Shown: positions 11,257 to 22,951 of the stretch, in pieces
Layout of the letters: every line of letters starts with the position of its first letter
Position numbering within the stretch: the first letter of the stretch is position 1
From: Plasmodium malariae
Taxonomy: Eukaryota > Apicomplexa > Aconoidasida > Haemosporida > Plasmodiidae
Length of the DNA: 64,000 nucleotides
Direction of reading: 5' to 3'
Assembly: GCF_900090045.1 (NCBI RefSeq)
Contig: NC_041784.1
Span: 1,371,501-1,435,500 of the forward strand
Notes under the pieces: model-generated
Told to the model about the DNA's origin: nothing
What the model saw: the letters and a program-made list of their open reading frames with translations, nothing else
Database searches by the model: none
Translations under genes and position numbers: made by a program

Positions 11257-11750
11257 ATTTTTTGCGCGCTAGAACATTTTTGGCTAGTTAGAAAACCATT
11301 CTTGGTGAATTTTTTTTTTTTATAAAAAATAGAATAACCTGCGCTGTCTTTTCAAATATAATAAAAGTGCTTACAGTTAGTAGTAAAGTTTCACTTAAAA
11401 AAAAAAAAAAAAAAAAAAAAAAGACCTCCAATAGTGCTAGTAATGTTAACAGCAATGGAAATGGAGTACTATCGTGTGCACTAATTTGACGCAAATCATA
11501 AATACGCGGGTATACAACATACATATATAACACGCGTACACCCATGTGTATATAACACGTGTACACACATACGTATATAACACGCGTACGCAAGTTCCTC
11601 ACGTGTGTATTTGTATGCGTATACATAAAACTATGCAAAAGGAAAAGCTAATCCCCAAAAAAAAAAAAAAGAAATAGCCTAACAAAATAGATCATTCCGA
11701 ACTATTTTTTATTAAAAAAGAAAAAAAAAAAGAGTGTTATGCTCATCAAA

Positions 11751-12656
11751 TTACATGACTTGTAACGTATTTGATTCAATGCAGCCAAGATATTCATTAT
11801 TAATTGTAGCAATGGCAAACATATTGGATAAGTCATATCGTATACCTTGCAATTTTATTCGTACTGTTGTTTGCGGTTTTATGTTATAGTCTCCTGACGA
11901 AAAACAAGGGTAGTGTGTGTCTTCTGAGTACTCAAAATATTTCGGAATAGCTGTCCTCGAAATAAATATTTTTAAAGGCCCTGCCTGAGCAAAGAAGCCC
12001 AACTTATTAACGTCTGTTACGACAGCATCGAGCACCTAAAAAGGGGGGGGTGGTTAAAATAAATGAACATAAAATAAAATAAAAATAAAAGAGGATTAAG
12101 GAAATGTAAATATACGAAATGTAAATATACGAAATGTGAATATACGAAATGTAAATACAAGAAATGAAAACGGAAATCTAATGAGAACGACATCGTACCG
12201 CACGAAAATAAAAGGGAGAAAGAAATAGCCAAATAAACGTGTGACAAAGATGTAACAAAAAAGAAGCATAACGCTAACAATGAATATGAAAAAAAAAAAA
12301 AAATCCTTATGAATATATAAACACATATGTACAATAATGCACACGCGACGCACTAGTCGCTTTCTTCGCGGCTTCCAATTGAACGAACTTATATATATTA
12401 GACTTACTTCATCCTTAAATGGCTTAAAAACAATAGCTTGATATTTAACCTTAACAACAATCATTCCTGTTCCATCCTGAACACGTCCAGGTTCGCTATG
12501 TATTATTCTAATAACACAAATGATATACCCATATTTTGCATTACATTGTCCTTCAACACTGTTTCTTAGCATATCTTCTATGAACTGTTGATATCTTGGT
12601 CCCAACTGACTAGGTTTTATAATGACATTTTTCCATTCCTCGATAACAAAGTACAT
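11751..12656 (-). CDS. RPB7: DNA-directed RNA polymerase II subunit RPB7
   Basis: Two exons, 12656-12408 and 12035-11751, joined in phase zero (GAA|GTAAGT..TTTTTAG|GTG), give 177 residues, close to yeast Rpb7 (171). RPB7 pairs with RPB4 to form the stalk of RNA polymerase II in the nucleus, contacting nascent RNA and initiation factors. The N-terminal half begins with the family-like 'MYFVIEEWKNVIIKPSQLGP' and contains 'VEGQCNAKYGYIICV' and 'VKYQAIVFKPFKDEV'. The C-terminal half is the OB-fold, with 'AGPLKIFIS' and an ending near 'INNEYLGCI'. An in-frame ATG lies 12 codons upstream, but the conserved MYF start fits the family. The intron holds a 15-base repeat (12104-12165). Confidence 0.93.
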
Positions 12657-13080
12657 CTTATAGGCTATCACTGTACTTTCACATATATACATATATACAT
12701 ATATACATATATATATATATACATATATATATACATGTGCCTATACTAGTCACTGTGAAAATTGTAACTTTAATATATATTTTTTTTTTTCTTAAATACG
12801 CGAAAAATGTTCCTTACTCCCTTTTCTTTTTTTTTTTTTTTTTTTCTTTTTTGGCTAGCTTATTTTTTATAAAAAAATAAAATACTCAGTTTATCATCTC
12901 GCTCTTTTGAAAAGATTAAAGAACATGAATAAGGACTTTTTAAAAAGGTAAGAAACTATAGAGCAATGTACACTATTTATGTATTGATGTACTTATAGAA
13001 TGAATTTATTCGTCCAACTCTATTAATATTGCTTTTACGCTCTTTGGTTAAAAAAAAAAAAAAAAATGTATATAATTTTG

Positions 13081-13120
<40 letters not shown>

Positions 13121-13271
13121 TAGTAACGCTCTTAGCCAACCTATTTAAACATAAAGTGGAATTTTAGTTAGCATATTTAAGCTTTTTTGTAATAACTTTT
13201 TTTTTTTTTTTTTTTTTTAAGCTTACAAAGGCTAACACCGCACGTAAGTTTTTCCTTTGCTTTCGTTCGAC

Positions 13272-13319
<48 letters not shown>

Positions 13320-13890
13320 CATATAGCATATACGTATGGTATATTTATATACATATACACATATACGTATGGTATATTTATATACATATACACATATACG
13401 TATGGTATATTTATATACATATACACATATACGTATGGTATATTTACATATATGTAAATGCATATGTATTAATGTGAGCCTTTTCCCATTTCAAAGGCTA
13501 AGAAAAAATAAAAAAAAAATCGATGCTACACCGTTGTTTCTCCTTCTAACTGCAGTTAATTAGTGTTCTTACATGCTTGTAAAACGTTTACGTTTACGTT
13601 TACGTTTACGTTTACCACATAGTATTGAAAAAAAAAAAAAAAAAAAAAAAGAAAAATAGTTAAGATCGGGAAATAGTAACAAACATTTTATTTACAATTT
13701 TTACCTTTTTCTGGGCCTTTTTAACGAATTTAAAAAGAGCATAATTCTGAACAACATAATTATGCGCGCATGTGTAGGTAGATAAATATTATAAGTAAAA
13801 GTTATGAGCATTTATATATACATATACATATTTATGACATCGTTTGGTCTGGCATATTGGTAATTACGTTAGTATATATTACTCATAGAG
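12657..13890. other. Intergenic region, RPB7 promoter side
   Basis: Divergent space between RPB7 (-) and the small gene at 13891 (+). It holds CATA/TA microsatellites, poly-A/T runs, a 33-base tandem repeat (13327-13440, about four copies containing ATACGTATGGTATATTTATA) and five TTTACG hexamers near 13580-13615. I see no further gene. Confidence 0.7.
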
Positions 13891-14270
13891 ATGGGAATAA
13901 CAGCCGGAAAATGTTGCAAATATATTAGGAAATACTTTACGAATGGACTAAAAAAAAATATATTACCATATTTTATGTACTGTAAAAATAAACCTTTTCT
14001 TATGAACTCAAAACTAGTGCAAAAATATTCCTTAGATAAGGTCCCTAAAAATGTTCTTAACAGGTTAAGGCTAAAAGATAGAGATGGGAAACGAGGAAGA
14101 ATTTATGTAAACTGCCTCCGCACCCCTCCATATAGCATCGCTATTGCGGAACATTTTTTTATTATCTTTTTGACGAAAGTCATGTATACTTTTTATTTTT
14201 CACGGAAATGTCTAATCATTAAGAGTTGTTTTATTTCGAAATTTTTTTATAGGTATATACAAGACAATAG
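13891..14270 (+). CDS. Small conserved-looking protein of unknown function, spliced
   Basis: I do not recognise the family. Exon 1 (13891-14106) starts at ATG and encodes 72 basic residues, with 'MGITAGKCCKYIRKYF' at the start and 'KDRDGKRGRIY' near the end. A GTAAAC donor follows. A polypyrimidine tract with TATAG (14243-14252) leads to an 18-base last exon, 14253-14270, adding 'VYTRQ' and a stop. The spliced product would be 77 residues, small and basic, as many mitoribosomal proteins are. Without splicing the ORF runs on to 14295 (134 residues), but its second half is Phe/Ile-rich and looks intronic. As I recall the P. falciparum gene numbering, three genes lie between peroxiredoxin and centrin-3, which agrees with RPB7, this one and SPO11. 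Confidence 0.5.
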
Positions 14271-14290
14271 AAGGCTAAAAAATGATGATA

Positions 14291-14327
<37 letters not shown>

Positions 14328-14680
14328 AACCTATTTAAAATGATGAACAGAATATATAAATTAAATTACATAATAATTCAAAATTAATGTAATATGCAAA
14401 TAAGTATAAATGATCGCATTTGTATAAGTCCAAACTACACCGTACGCGTATTTTAACAAATACGAAGAAGATTGATTGGGATAAGAAAAAAAAAATTCCG
14501 AAAGTTATGTTCTTAAAAATGTATATATTGGACATGTAGACATGTAGTTTTTATTTGAAAACTGCTAAAAAGGCAACAAGGTAATTAGTGAGAAATGCCC
14601 ACATAAATTAATAGCATATGGGTGCACAGTTTAGCTGCAAATGGATCCTTATATGGGTAGTTAAAAACACAGGCACCTGT
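14271..14680. other. Short convergent intergenic space
   Basis: Contains a poly-A run just after the small gene and AT-rich unique sequence up to the SPO11 stop codon. No gene seen. Confidence 0.7.
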
Positions 14681-17233
14681 TCACATTAACCACTCCTTTC
14701 TCAGTATTTTCCTTATTAAATATTTTCGAATGAAGAAATCCATTCCTAAATATTCGACAGCTTCCATTTCAAACTTACAGTTTGTTTTATTCATTTCATG
14801 AACTTGATTTATAATGGTTGAACTATTTTTTAAATTATTGTCTTTTAATAAATTACGTATAACATTTTTTTCCTTTTTTGTTAATGCTAAAAGAGATTCT
14901 TTTGGGAACAATGTCATATCTTCTGAGCACATACCAACCCACTTAATATTTTTGCAAGAATACACGCCCTCTTCATTAGTTTTACATCCCTCTTTATAAC
15001 TCAAGAAGATGCGAATACCATACGGGTCATAATCTCCAACATAGACACACTGCAGATACAAGATGAAGAAAATATACATATGTATGTAGGAGCAACTGTA
15101 CATATATGAACCCTTGCGCATAGGAAAAGAGATATTAATATATGTGTATGTATATATATACATATATATATATATATGGGTGTACATGTGTATATATGGG
15201 TGTACATGTGTATATATGGGTGCACATGTGTATATATGGGTGCACATGTGTATATATGGGTGTACATGTGTATATATGGGTGTACATGTGTATATATGGG
15301 TGTACATGTGTATATATGTATATACACATGTGTATGTACATTTGTATAAGGACAAGAATAAGGTAACATGGGTAACAAAGATAGGTCATATTTGATCACC
15401 TCTAAATGAAACAGATCCAAGAGTTCTCTAAGAATTTTCCTAGTGGAGTAGTCTGGAAACCCCTTTCCAGTTATTAATATGCAGGGAAGGATCTGCTTGG
15501 TGAAGGGGGTGGGGGGTAATGGTGGTGCTGTATATATGTATGTATACCGGCATATGTATATATATATATATGTATGGGTACTAGCTTGTGTATATGTGTA
15601 TGTAATCATTTTTGGCACTGAATGTACAGTTCTTTATAGTACATTCCATATCTTATTTTCGCAGAGTTTCTGATAGAGGGAATACTTTTCTACTACAAGT
15701 ATGTAGTGAGCCAAGCTCTCTACATGATCAACATTTAAAAGATATTCATTGATCATTAAGCCATATTCTGCAAGTTAAAAATGAAAAGACACTTAATCTG
15801 ATTAAAATATTTTTGCATAGATAACTTTATCGTAAACTATATTATCTACTTTATTATCAGTTGTCATCTTTTTTTTTTTTTTTTTTTTTTTTTGTTGTCC
15901 TATACAAATAAATATACAAATTTATTATGCATGGTATTATTGTCCAAAATATGCAATCCGTACCCATGTGACATAGGATTAAACTTTCGTTGTTTTTCCT
16001 TAGTACAAGTAACCCAGCTATACATCCTGTACAATCAATAAAAAATATCTCCAATTTCTAAAATTGTACATATAAATAATTTAAAGATATTTTTAAAAGA
16101 TTGAATATCTGGAAAATAAAATATATGAACAGGAAAGATGTATACATAGCTACATGGTAATAAAAACAATAACACTCATTTCATTTTCTCCCGAGCGTAT
16201 ATATAGTAAAAGGTGTGAGGACAACACAACATAAAATAAAACATGTACATGTGCAGGTGGTATAATAAGCATATAGAAATTATCAGCATTTTTTGGAAAA
16301 CCTTTTTCTGACGCATAAATGTTTAAGGACGATCTCGGAAATCCCAGAATATGACAAACGTCCTGAAAAATTTTGAAGGATTCATTTAATAAGTGAATTT
16401 TGTTTGAACTTACTACTATCATTAGTTGTAAGTATTGCTACGGTCACTACCATTATAATTAGTTCTATCATGCATGCTATCATTTGGTGCTATTGATACT
16501 ATTGTGTTTGCCATTGAGCTATTTGGTTTTACTTTTATATGCCTGTTGGTTTGACATTGCTCATTGAATAAATTATAAAGTCTGTAATAAATTTCCCTTT
16601 GCGTGCAGCTTTTTTCCTTAATTACAAAAAAGCAGAAACAAAACAGGTGAGACAGAAATGTGAGACAGAAATGTGAGACAAAACAGATGAGACTCCTATT
16701 TTTCAGAAAAATCATAAGTAGTCTGTATGCATGTATTTTTGCTCAAATGTTTTTTCATTTTGTGAAACCGTAAGGATCATGCCATTTATTAGCTCTACGA
16801 CTGACAGTGCTGCGAATGAACGAAGAATATACGAAAAAAATGTAAACTGTTCCAGTAATGTAAATTGTGCCAGTAATGTAAACTGTGCCAGCTGTATCAA
16901 CGACACTTCGAATGTACACACATCGGGGAAGATAAAGAATGAAAAAAAAAAAAAAAAAAAGAAACATACTTCTGGACAACTTCACTAGTTTCTTATCGAA
17001 AAGGGCAATGGAATATTTCTTTTCAGAATTGTTTTTAAAAATGTCAACATTAATACATAACAACCATGAAACTATGTGAAGAACAAAGTCCTCAATTGCT
17101 GCATAAAAACAAAGTTGATTAAGAACGATTATTTTATAAAAAAGTTATATTTTTTTCAAAATTGAAAAAAAAGAAAAAAGAAAACATATTAACCTTCAAA
17201 AATGGTATTTTTATCTATAGAATTATAATTCAT
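14681..17233 (-). CDS. SPO11: Meiotic recombination protein SPO11 (topoisomerase VI A-like)
   Basis: Nine exons: 17233-17194, 17098-16970, 16809-16769, 16616-16533, 16437-16249, 16057-15964, 15767-15643, 15492-15400 and 15049-14681. The 1164 bases close in phase to 387 residues, close to yeast and human SPO11. SPO11 makes the DNA double-strand breaks that start meiotic recombination; here that would be in mosquito-stage zygotes. The winged-helix domain has 'CTQREIYYRLYNLF', with the second Tyr (about Y81) the expected nucleophile, and 'DVCHILGFPRSSLNIYASEKG'. The Toprim domain has 'ILVVEKYSLYQKL' (Glu about 219), 'CILITGKGFPDYSTRK' and 'GDYDPYGI' (Asp about 271 and 273). The ends of exons 4 and 5 are the weakest; other donors exist there. 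The last intron carries a 20-base repeat. Confidence 0.9.
15171..15320. repeat. 20-base tandem repeat in the last SPO11 intron
   Basis: About 7.5 copies of TATATATGGGTGTACATGTG (one base variant: GTGCACATG). It lies within intron 15050-15399 and produces open frames on both strands that are not coding. Confidence 0.9.
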
Positions 17234-17706
17234 CGTTTAGCAGAAAAGACAAAGTCATTTGTTTGTTTGTTTTTTTAAGAAAGGGTAAAGATGCTTAACA
17301 AAAACAATTCATGCAAAGGAAACTGTTCTACAAGTGTCTGCCGATGTATATATACATATATATAACTACCCATGTATATATGTATATATACATATATCTA
17401 CCTATGTATGCATATATATATATATATACATATACACACACAAAAAAGAATTAATATATGTATACATATGTACATATAAGCAAAAAATTATGAAAATAAA
17501 AAAATAAAAAAAAAAGCGATACCACCTACCACAATATACTCTAAATGTATGTACAAGTCATGCATAAAATTGAAAAAAAAAAAAAAAAAAATAAATTTCA
17601 CATAGAGCTTTTTATTACTAATAAAAGTTACAAGAGTACTAATTTTCATATTGTTTACACTAATATATAAATGTATAATACCAATACTAATATACATATA
17701 ATTATG

Positions 17707-19541
17707 TTAATAAAGGTTTGTTTGCTTCATTATGCTTAGGAATTCCTCTTGACTAATTTCTCCATCCATGTCTTTGTCAAACTCGTCAATCATGGCTTGT
17801 AATTCATCATCGGATAGGTTTTCCCCCTATACATATATTCACACATATATATGTGCGTATGGGTGTGTATGTTTAAATGAAGAGGATAACAAAATTGAAA
17901 TACATAATTTGTGTGCATTCTTTTACAATATCTTTTTTCTTTTGTTTTTTTTCTTTTCTTTCTTTTTTTTTTTTTATTCTTTTCTCTGCATTTTTCTTTC
18001 CTTTGTCATGTCTCACCAGTTCTCTGGATACTCTTCTCAAGTTTTTTAATGAAATTTTCCCTGCAAAAATTATTTATGAAAAGGGAAAAATAAACAACAA
18101 TAACAGCAGCAGCAGTAGCAGCAGTAGCAGTAGCAGTAGCAGCAGTAGCAGTAGCAGTAGCAGTAGCAGCAGTAGCAGTAGCAGTAGCAGTAGCAGCAGC
18201 AGTAGCAGTAGCAACGATAACTACAACTACAACGACAAAAAGGAAATCATATTAGCTGCTTTCACAAAATGATCATATGTTGTACCATAGAACAAAAAAA
18301 CTTGTCCTTATGCAAAAAAAAAAAAAAAAAAAAAAAAAAGCCCACACACATATACACCCACCACGCCATAAACACACGAAACAACTATGCACCTACTCAT
18401 TCTTAATAAATAATATTACCCGTATCGTCATCATCAAATAGTTTGAAAGCTTTTATTATTTCTTCTGTTGGATCCCTATCACTAATTTTCTGCGTCACTA
18501 CGAAAAAAAAAAAAAAAATGAGAAATAAAAAATGAAAAAATAAAAAATGAGAAATAAAATATGAAAAAAGAAAAAATGAGAAATAAAAAATGAAAAAATA
18601 AAAAATGAGAAATAAAAAATGAAAAAATAAAAATGGAAAAAGGAAAAAAAAAATACATTGCTTGTACATGTAAAAATGCAAAACTGCCATATACACGAAT
18701 TTAAATGCCCAGTTTTACATGATATTCAAATAGCGACAAAAACGAAGAGAAATAAATTTATAGTTCTCTAATTTTGTTTAGTTTTAAAGATCGAGTAAAT
18801 TGTATTTATTATCTGGTTTTTATATATAAACATATATAAGCTCATTTAATCAATATCCTATTATGCATTATTGTTCATTTGTTTGTTTTACTAATGTCCA
18901 AAAAATCATTGTAGTCTATGTATCCAGAATTGGTTTTGTCATATTCTCTCATTAACTCTATAACATCTGCTTTTTTTATATCAAATCCAAGAGCTCGTAT
19001 AGCTACCTAAAGTAAAGTAATGAAAAGACATAACAAGTAAAAATCAAAAAATTATCGTAAAGAAATATTTACATACTGTTACATTTTTCGCTCAAACTAT
19101 AACAAATGAAGAAGTAAAAACAGTTACCATATAGCAAAATAAAAAAAAAAAAATAAATAAAATAAAATAAAAAAACGGAGGTAAACAAAATGGGTAAAAT
19201 AAATAAATAATAAATAAATTATTAATATAAAATAAATAAATTATTAATATAAAATAAATAAATACATAAATTATCCCCTTTTCAAACTATTCTCAAGTGT
19301 ACTTAGCAAGTCAGAAAACACCATTAACAAAAATGCATATAAAAATAAAGCTTCATACCTTCAGTTCATGATAATCGATTTTCCCAGTTTTCTCTGTATC
19401 GAATAAATCAAAAGCTTCTTTAATTTCATTTTTCTGTTCATCCGTTATTTCATTTCTACCCCTTCTCCTATTACTACTTATGGGTCTATTGGTAATTGCT
19501 CTTGGTGTGAAACTCGTAACTTCGCTTTTTCTATTAATCAT
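17707..19541 (-). CDS. CEN3: Centrin-3 (EF-hand protein)
   Basis: Five exons, 19541-19359, 19006-18892, 18497-18420, 18060-18017 and 17826-17707, give 179 residues with every junction in phase. Centrins are calmodulin-like calcium-binding proteins of centrosome-like microtubule organising centres; in Plasmodium they sit at the centriolar plaque. After a basic Ser/Arg-rich head of about 35 residues come four EF-hands: '[12 protein letters not shown]' (canonical), '[12 protein letters not shown]' (Asp instead of Glu at position 12), 'DDDDTGKISLKN' (Asn at position 12, probably weak) and '[12 protein letters not shown]' (canonical). '[15 protein letters not shown]' between hands 2 and 3 is the centrin signature linker. 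Introns hold simple repeats, including an AGC/AGT run. Confidence 0.95.
18098..18212. repeat. AGC/AGT trinucleotide run in a centrin intron
   Basis: About 38 triplets alternating AGC and AGT lie in the intron between centrin exons 3 and 4. On the plus strand they read as poly-Ser. They are unlikely to be coding, because the gene runs on the minus strand and the exons on each side join cleanly across them. Confidence 0.9.
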
Positions 19542-21646
19542 TAGCTTGTAATAAAAAATATAAAAACTAAAACAGGGCTAAAAAATGTTTACATGTATGT
19601 ACATATTATATATACAAATTTACTAACTATATATTGTGATGGGCAAAATAGATATTAATACTATAAATTATCTAAAAATAAAAATGTGTATAATAATGGG
19701 TGAAGTGTAATATGGAAAATAGAGAATTAGCTCTTTATCATAAATGCTATTGTAGTTCAAATTGGGAAAAAAAAAAAAAAAAAAAAGGAAATTTACTTTT
19801 AAATATCAAAAAGGGAAATAATTAATATTACCCTTTTTTCTGTTAGCTATAAATGTATATATTCTTAAACAATTTATGTAATGCATAAAAGTTTGTATGT
19901 TTATATATTGGTATATGGGTGTATATGTGGATATGTGCGTGTATATGTGGGTATGTGCGTGTATATGTGGGTATGTGCGTGTATATGTGGGTATGTGCGT
20001 GTATATGTGGGTATATATGCGAATTTACTGCTAATATGCGAATATATATGTATATATAAAGGCAAAAAAAAAGAAAACGCAAGGCCTACTAAAAAATAAA
20101 ATTGCAATAAAAATCAATTTATCCCATATGCTTCCTTTTTAAAGATATTTTAAATCAAAAAAAAAAAAAAAATTTGTACGTGTTAATACAATGGAAAACA
20201 TAATCCCTTCAACGCACGAAATAATTTTATATCTACGAGGAGTGTGTATTTTAGGAGAAAAAAATAAAATAAAATGAAGTGGTATAAAATGACGTAAAAT
20301 AAAATGAAGCAATATAAAATACAGTAAAATATGATAAGTTAAAATAAAATAAAGTGAAATACAATAAAGTAAAATATGATAAGTTAAAGTAAAATAAAGT
20401 GAAATAAAATAAAGTAAAATATGATAAGTTAAAGTAAAATAAAGTGAAATAAAATAAAATAAAGTGAAATAAAATAAAGTGAAATAAAATAAAGTGAAAT
20501 AAAATAAAATAAAGTGAAATAAAATAAAATAAAGAGAAATAAAACTAAGAGAAATAAAATTAAGAGAAATAAAATTAAGAGAAATAAAATAAAGAGAAAT
20601 AAAAGTATAATAAAAAAAGATATGCATAAGTGTAAGCAGGTACTTTCAAAAAAAGGCACACTTAACAATTAAGCATTAACCAAAGGAAAAACATTTAAAG
20701 TTGAATAATTACTCGTCGAGTTAAAACATTCAAAATGTATATGGGATACATAAACAATATGTTTTTAATTGCAATGTAAACGTAAATTATCCTCAGTGCA
20801 AATATTAATAGGTGTAAATGTGTACATTATTAATATTTTTGCAAACTTTCACAATGAGAGAAAAAATCTTTTAAATAATTTTCCCTTCAATGGATTTTTT
20901 CAAAATTCGACATTATCGGTCCATAGGCTAGTGCATTTATAGGTATGCATATATGTACCTATTTATATATATATATCAACTATTATGCCATGGAAAATGG
21001 TAATACATTGCACGTTGGAAAAAAATAAATAAATAAGAGAACATATAATAAATAAAAGAACATATAATAAATAAAAGAACATATAATAAATAAAAGAACA
21101 TATAATAAATAAACGAACAAATGAAGGTGCAAGCTTTACCATGTTGGGACAGTTTGACGGAAAAAAAATAATTAAATAATGGTGAAAAGAGCGTAATTTA
21201 TCAACTACAACATTTCTTTTCATACTTACTGATTATCACACCGTAACTGTTCTACGTGTAGAATTACACATTAAAATATTTTTAATCCATTAGCTAACTT
21301 TTTTAGAAATTAAAATTCTTTTTTTCAGAGCGTTTTAATTTTATGTAGTCATTATATTACATTCTGCCGTGAAATTTTTGAAAAATGGTGAACGAAGAAA
21401 TGGGGGGGCAAAAAAAAAAAAAAAAAAAAAAGAATTGGACAAAAATTTCTGAACTGCTCATAAAAATGTGAAAATAATATGAACTTGCAATAAATAAATA
21501 AATAAATAAAAATATATAAGGATACACATATGTATATAACACATATATACTTATTTAATGCACATTTAAATTCGCGTACAATCGCATAATGACCACATGT
21601 ATTGGTGTACTCTTCTTATCGTATTATTCCAATTCGGTGTATCTCT

Positions 21647-21678
<32 letters not shown>

Positions 21679-21690
21679 CTCTTCCTTTTT
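19542..21690. other. Intergenic region between centrin-3 and L3
   Basis: Holds a poly-A run, a 20-base repeat of GTGTATATGTGGGTATGTGC (19909-20020), a long AAATAAAATAAAGTG-type repeat (20265-20600), a 19-base ACATATAATAAATAAAAGA repeat (21038-21115), and poly-A/T near the L3 stop. A minus-strand ATG at 21223 opens 28 unique codons before a GTAAAG donor-like site, which could be a stray exon; I found no in-phase continuation. Confidence 0.65.
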
Positions 21691-22851
21691 CTATGGTTTT
21701 AAGTCTTTCTTTAAGGGTCCATAATATTTGATTTTTTCTTCACTGGTTTGGAATCTTCCATGGCCTATTTTGGATGAAGTATCAATAAATTTAAGAGCAA
21801 TTTGAGCTACGGCATCTCTTGACACTTGTGGTACCAATGTTTTTCTCAAAGTAATGGGTCTTTTCTTTGTTCCAGCTACACAACCTTTTAATAAAATAAA
21901 ATCTTCATTTACAATACCATAATGTGGAAAGCCACCCATAGGAGTAATTTTTTTTTCTGTAATATCAGCATCCGTGGATGCACTATTTTTATCTTTTTTT
22001 AAACCAATACGATAAATTTTTTTATTTCTTTCTGTTCTATGAAAATATCCTTTCTGACCATGTCTTGGTACTTGAAATTGAACTCTAGCTGGATGCCAAG
22101 CACCTATACAAGCAACTTTTCGTAATCCTCTGTGTGTTTTTCTTGGTAATCTTTTTACTCCATATCTACTAACAACACCTTTTGTACCATGCCCTTTTGT
22201 AACACTGATAACATCAATCATCTCGTTGTCATTAAATACAGTGGATACAGGTAAATTCTTTTCTAATAAATCCTTAACGAAATTGATCTTCTCTTTCATT
22301 GTACCTCCATTTATCTGAATCTCCATAATATGTGCCTTCTTCATACGTAAAGGAGTTTTTGATGGTTGAGTATGACAAACAGCTCTAAGTATGGTGCAAT
22401 ATTTTTCTAATCTTTTATAAAGTAATTCTTTTGTCGACTGGGGAATATTTAAACTTTTTGTAAATGCTTTCTTATCACTATTATACCAATTTTTATAATA
22501 CCTCCTTCTAAACTCATCGGATACATGATTAGCCCATACTGTAGTTAATATTCTTAATCCTTTGGGTGTTTCTCTATATCCTATCATTCCAACAACAACC
22601 ATTGGAGCACATTCAATAATTGTGCATGCTTCAACAATTTCCTTTTTGTGTAGTTTTGATCCTGGTTTATCCACTTCTCTTACGATATGTGTCATACCTG
22701 CCTTATACCCCAAAAAGGCAGTGAAATGAGGAGGCTTTTCCTTATCATCCTTTGGAAATGATCTTATCTTACCCCTCATTCGTTTACATCTTTTTCTTGG
22801 CAAAAAACCCAACGACCCGTGGCGTGGTCTTTCAAACTTACGGTGCGACAT
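21691..22851 (-). CDS. RPL3: 60S ribosomal protein L3
   Basis: Single-exon gene of 386 residues, the usual eukaryotic length. uL3 is a large-subunit protein near the peptidyl-transferase centre. The N-terminus '[20 protein letters not shown]' is the standard L3 start. '[36 protein letters not shown]' is the conserved central block, within which the family's modified-His region lies. '[22 protein letters not shown]' and 'KKRPITLRK' follow near the C-terminus. Codons avoid the homopolymers and repeats seen in neighbours, as expected for a highly expressed gene. The ATG at 22851 matches the family start exactly. Confidence 0.98.
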   Translation of the reverse strand: MSHRKFERPRHGSLGFLPRKRCKRMRGKIRSFPKDDKEKPPHFTAFLGYKAGMTHIVREVDKPGSKLHKKEIVEACTIIECAPMVVVGMIGYRETPKGLRILTTVWANHVSDEFRRRYYKNWYNSDKKAFTKSLNIPQSTKELLYKRLEKYCTILRAVCHTQPSKTPLRMKKAHIMEIQINGGTMKEKINFVKDLLEKNLPVSTVFNDNEMIDVISVTKGHGTKGVVSRYGVKRLPRKTHRGLRKVACIGAWHPARVQFQVPRHGQKGYFHRTERNKKIYRIGLKKDKNSASTDADITEKKITPMGGFPHYGIVNEDFILLKGCVAGTKKRPITLRKTLVPQVSRDAVAQIALKFIDTSSKIGHGRFQTSEEKIKYYGPLKKDLKP

Positions 22852-22911
22852 CTTTTATTGTATCGGGCGGGGGGGATAAGTCAAGATATGCGTAAATAAA
22901 TACGTGTATAG

Positions 22912-22951
<40 letters not shown>

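Larger units (their letters stand above)
8458..11750. other. Intergenic region between RPB7 and the peroxiredoxin start
   Basis: Mostly simple sequence: poly-A/T and TA runs (8500-8920), an 11-base repeat (9010-9170), a 24-base pyrimidine-rich repeat (9720-9862), TA and GT/CATA microsatellites (9600-9680, 10040-10075, 10680-10845). About 10860-11200 is unique and contains the small minus-strand ORF listed below. It should also contain the peroxiredoxin promoter, which I cannot place. Confidence 0.7.

Noticed and set aside
13577..13615. TTTACG hexamers resembling a telomere repeat
   Set aside because: The Plasmodium telomere unit is TT(T/C)AGGG; this lacks GGG and has only five copies in an internal gene-rich region.
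15001..15618. Minus-strand 205-residue ORF of Thr-His-Val-His repeats
   Set aside because: It reads through a SPO11 intron made of a 20-base repeat; only its ends (SPO11 exons 8 and 9) are coding, in defined phases.
17877..18272. Plus-strand ORF with a poly-Ser tract
   Set aside because: It overlaps centrin exon 4 in antisense, and the poly-Ser is an AGC/AGT run inside a centrin intron.
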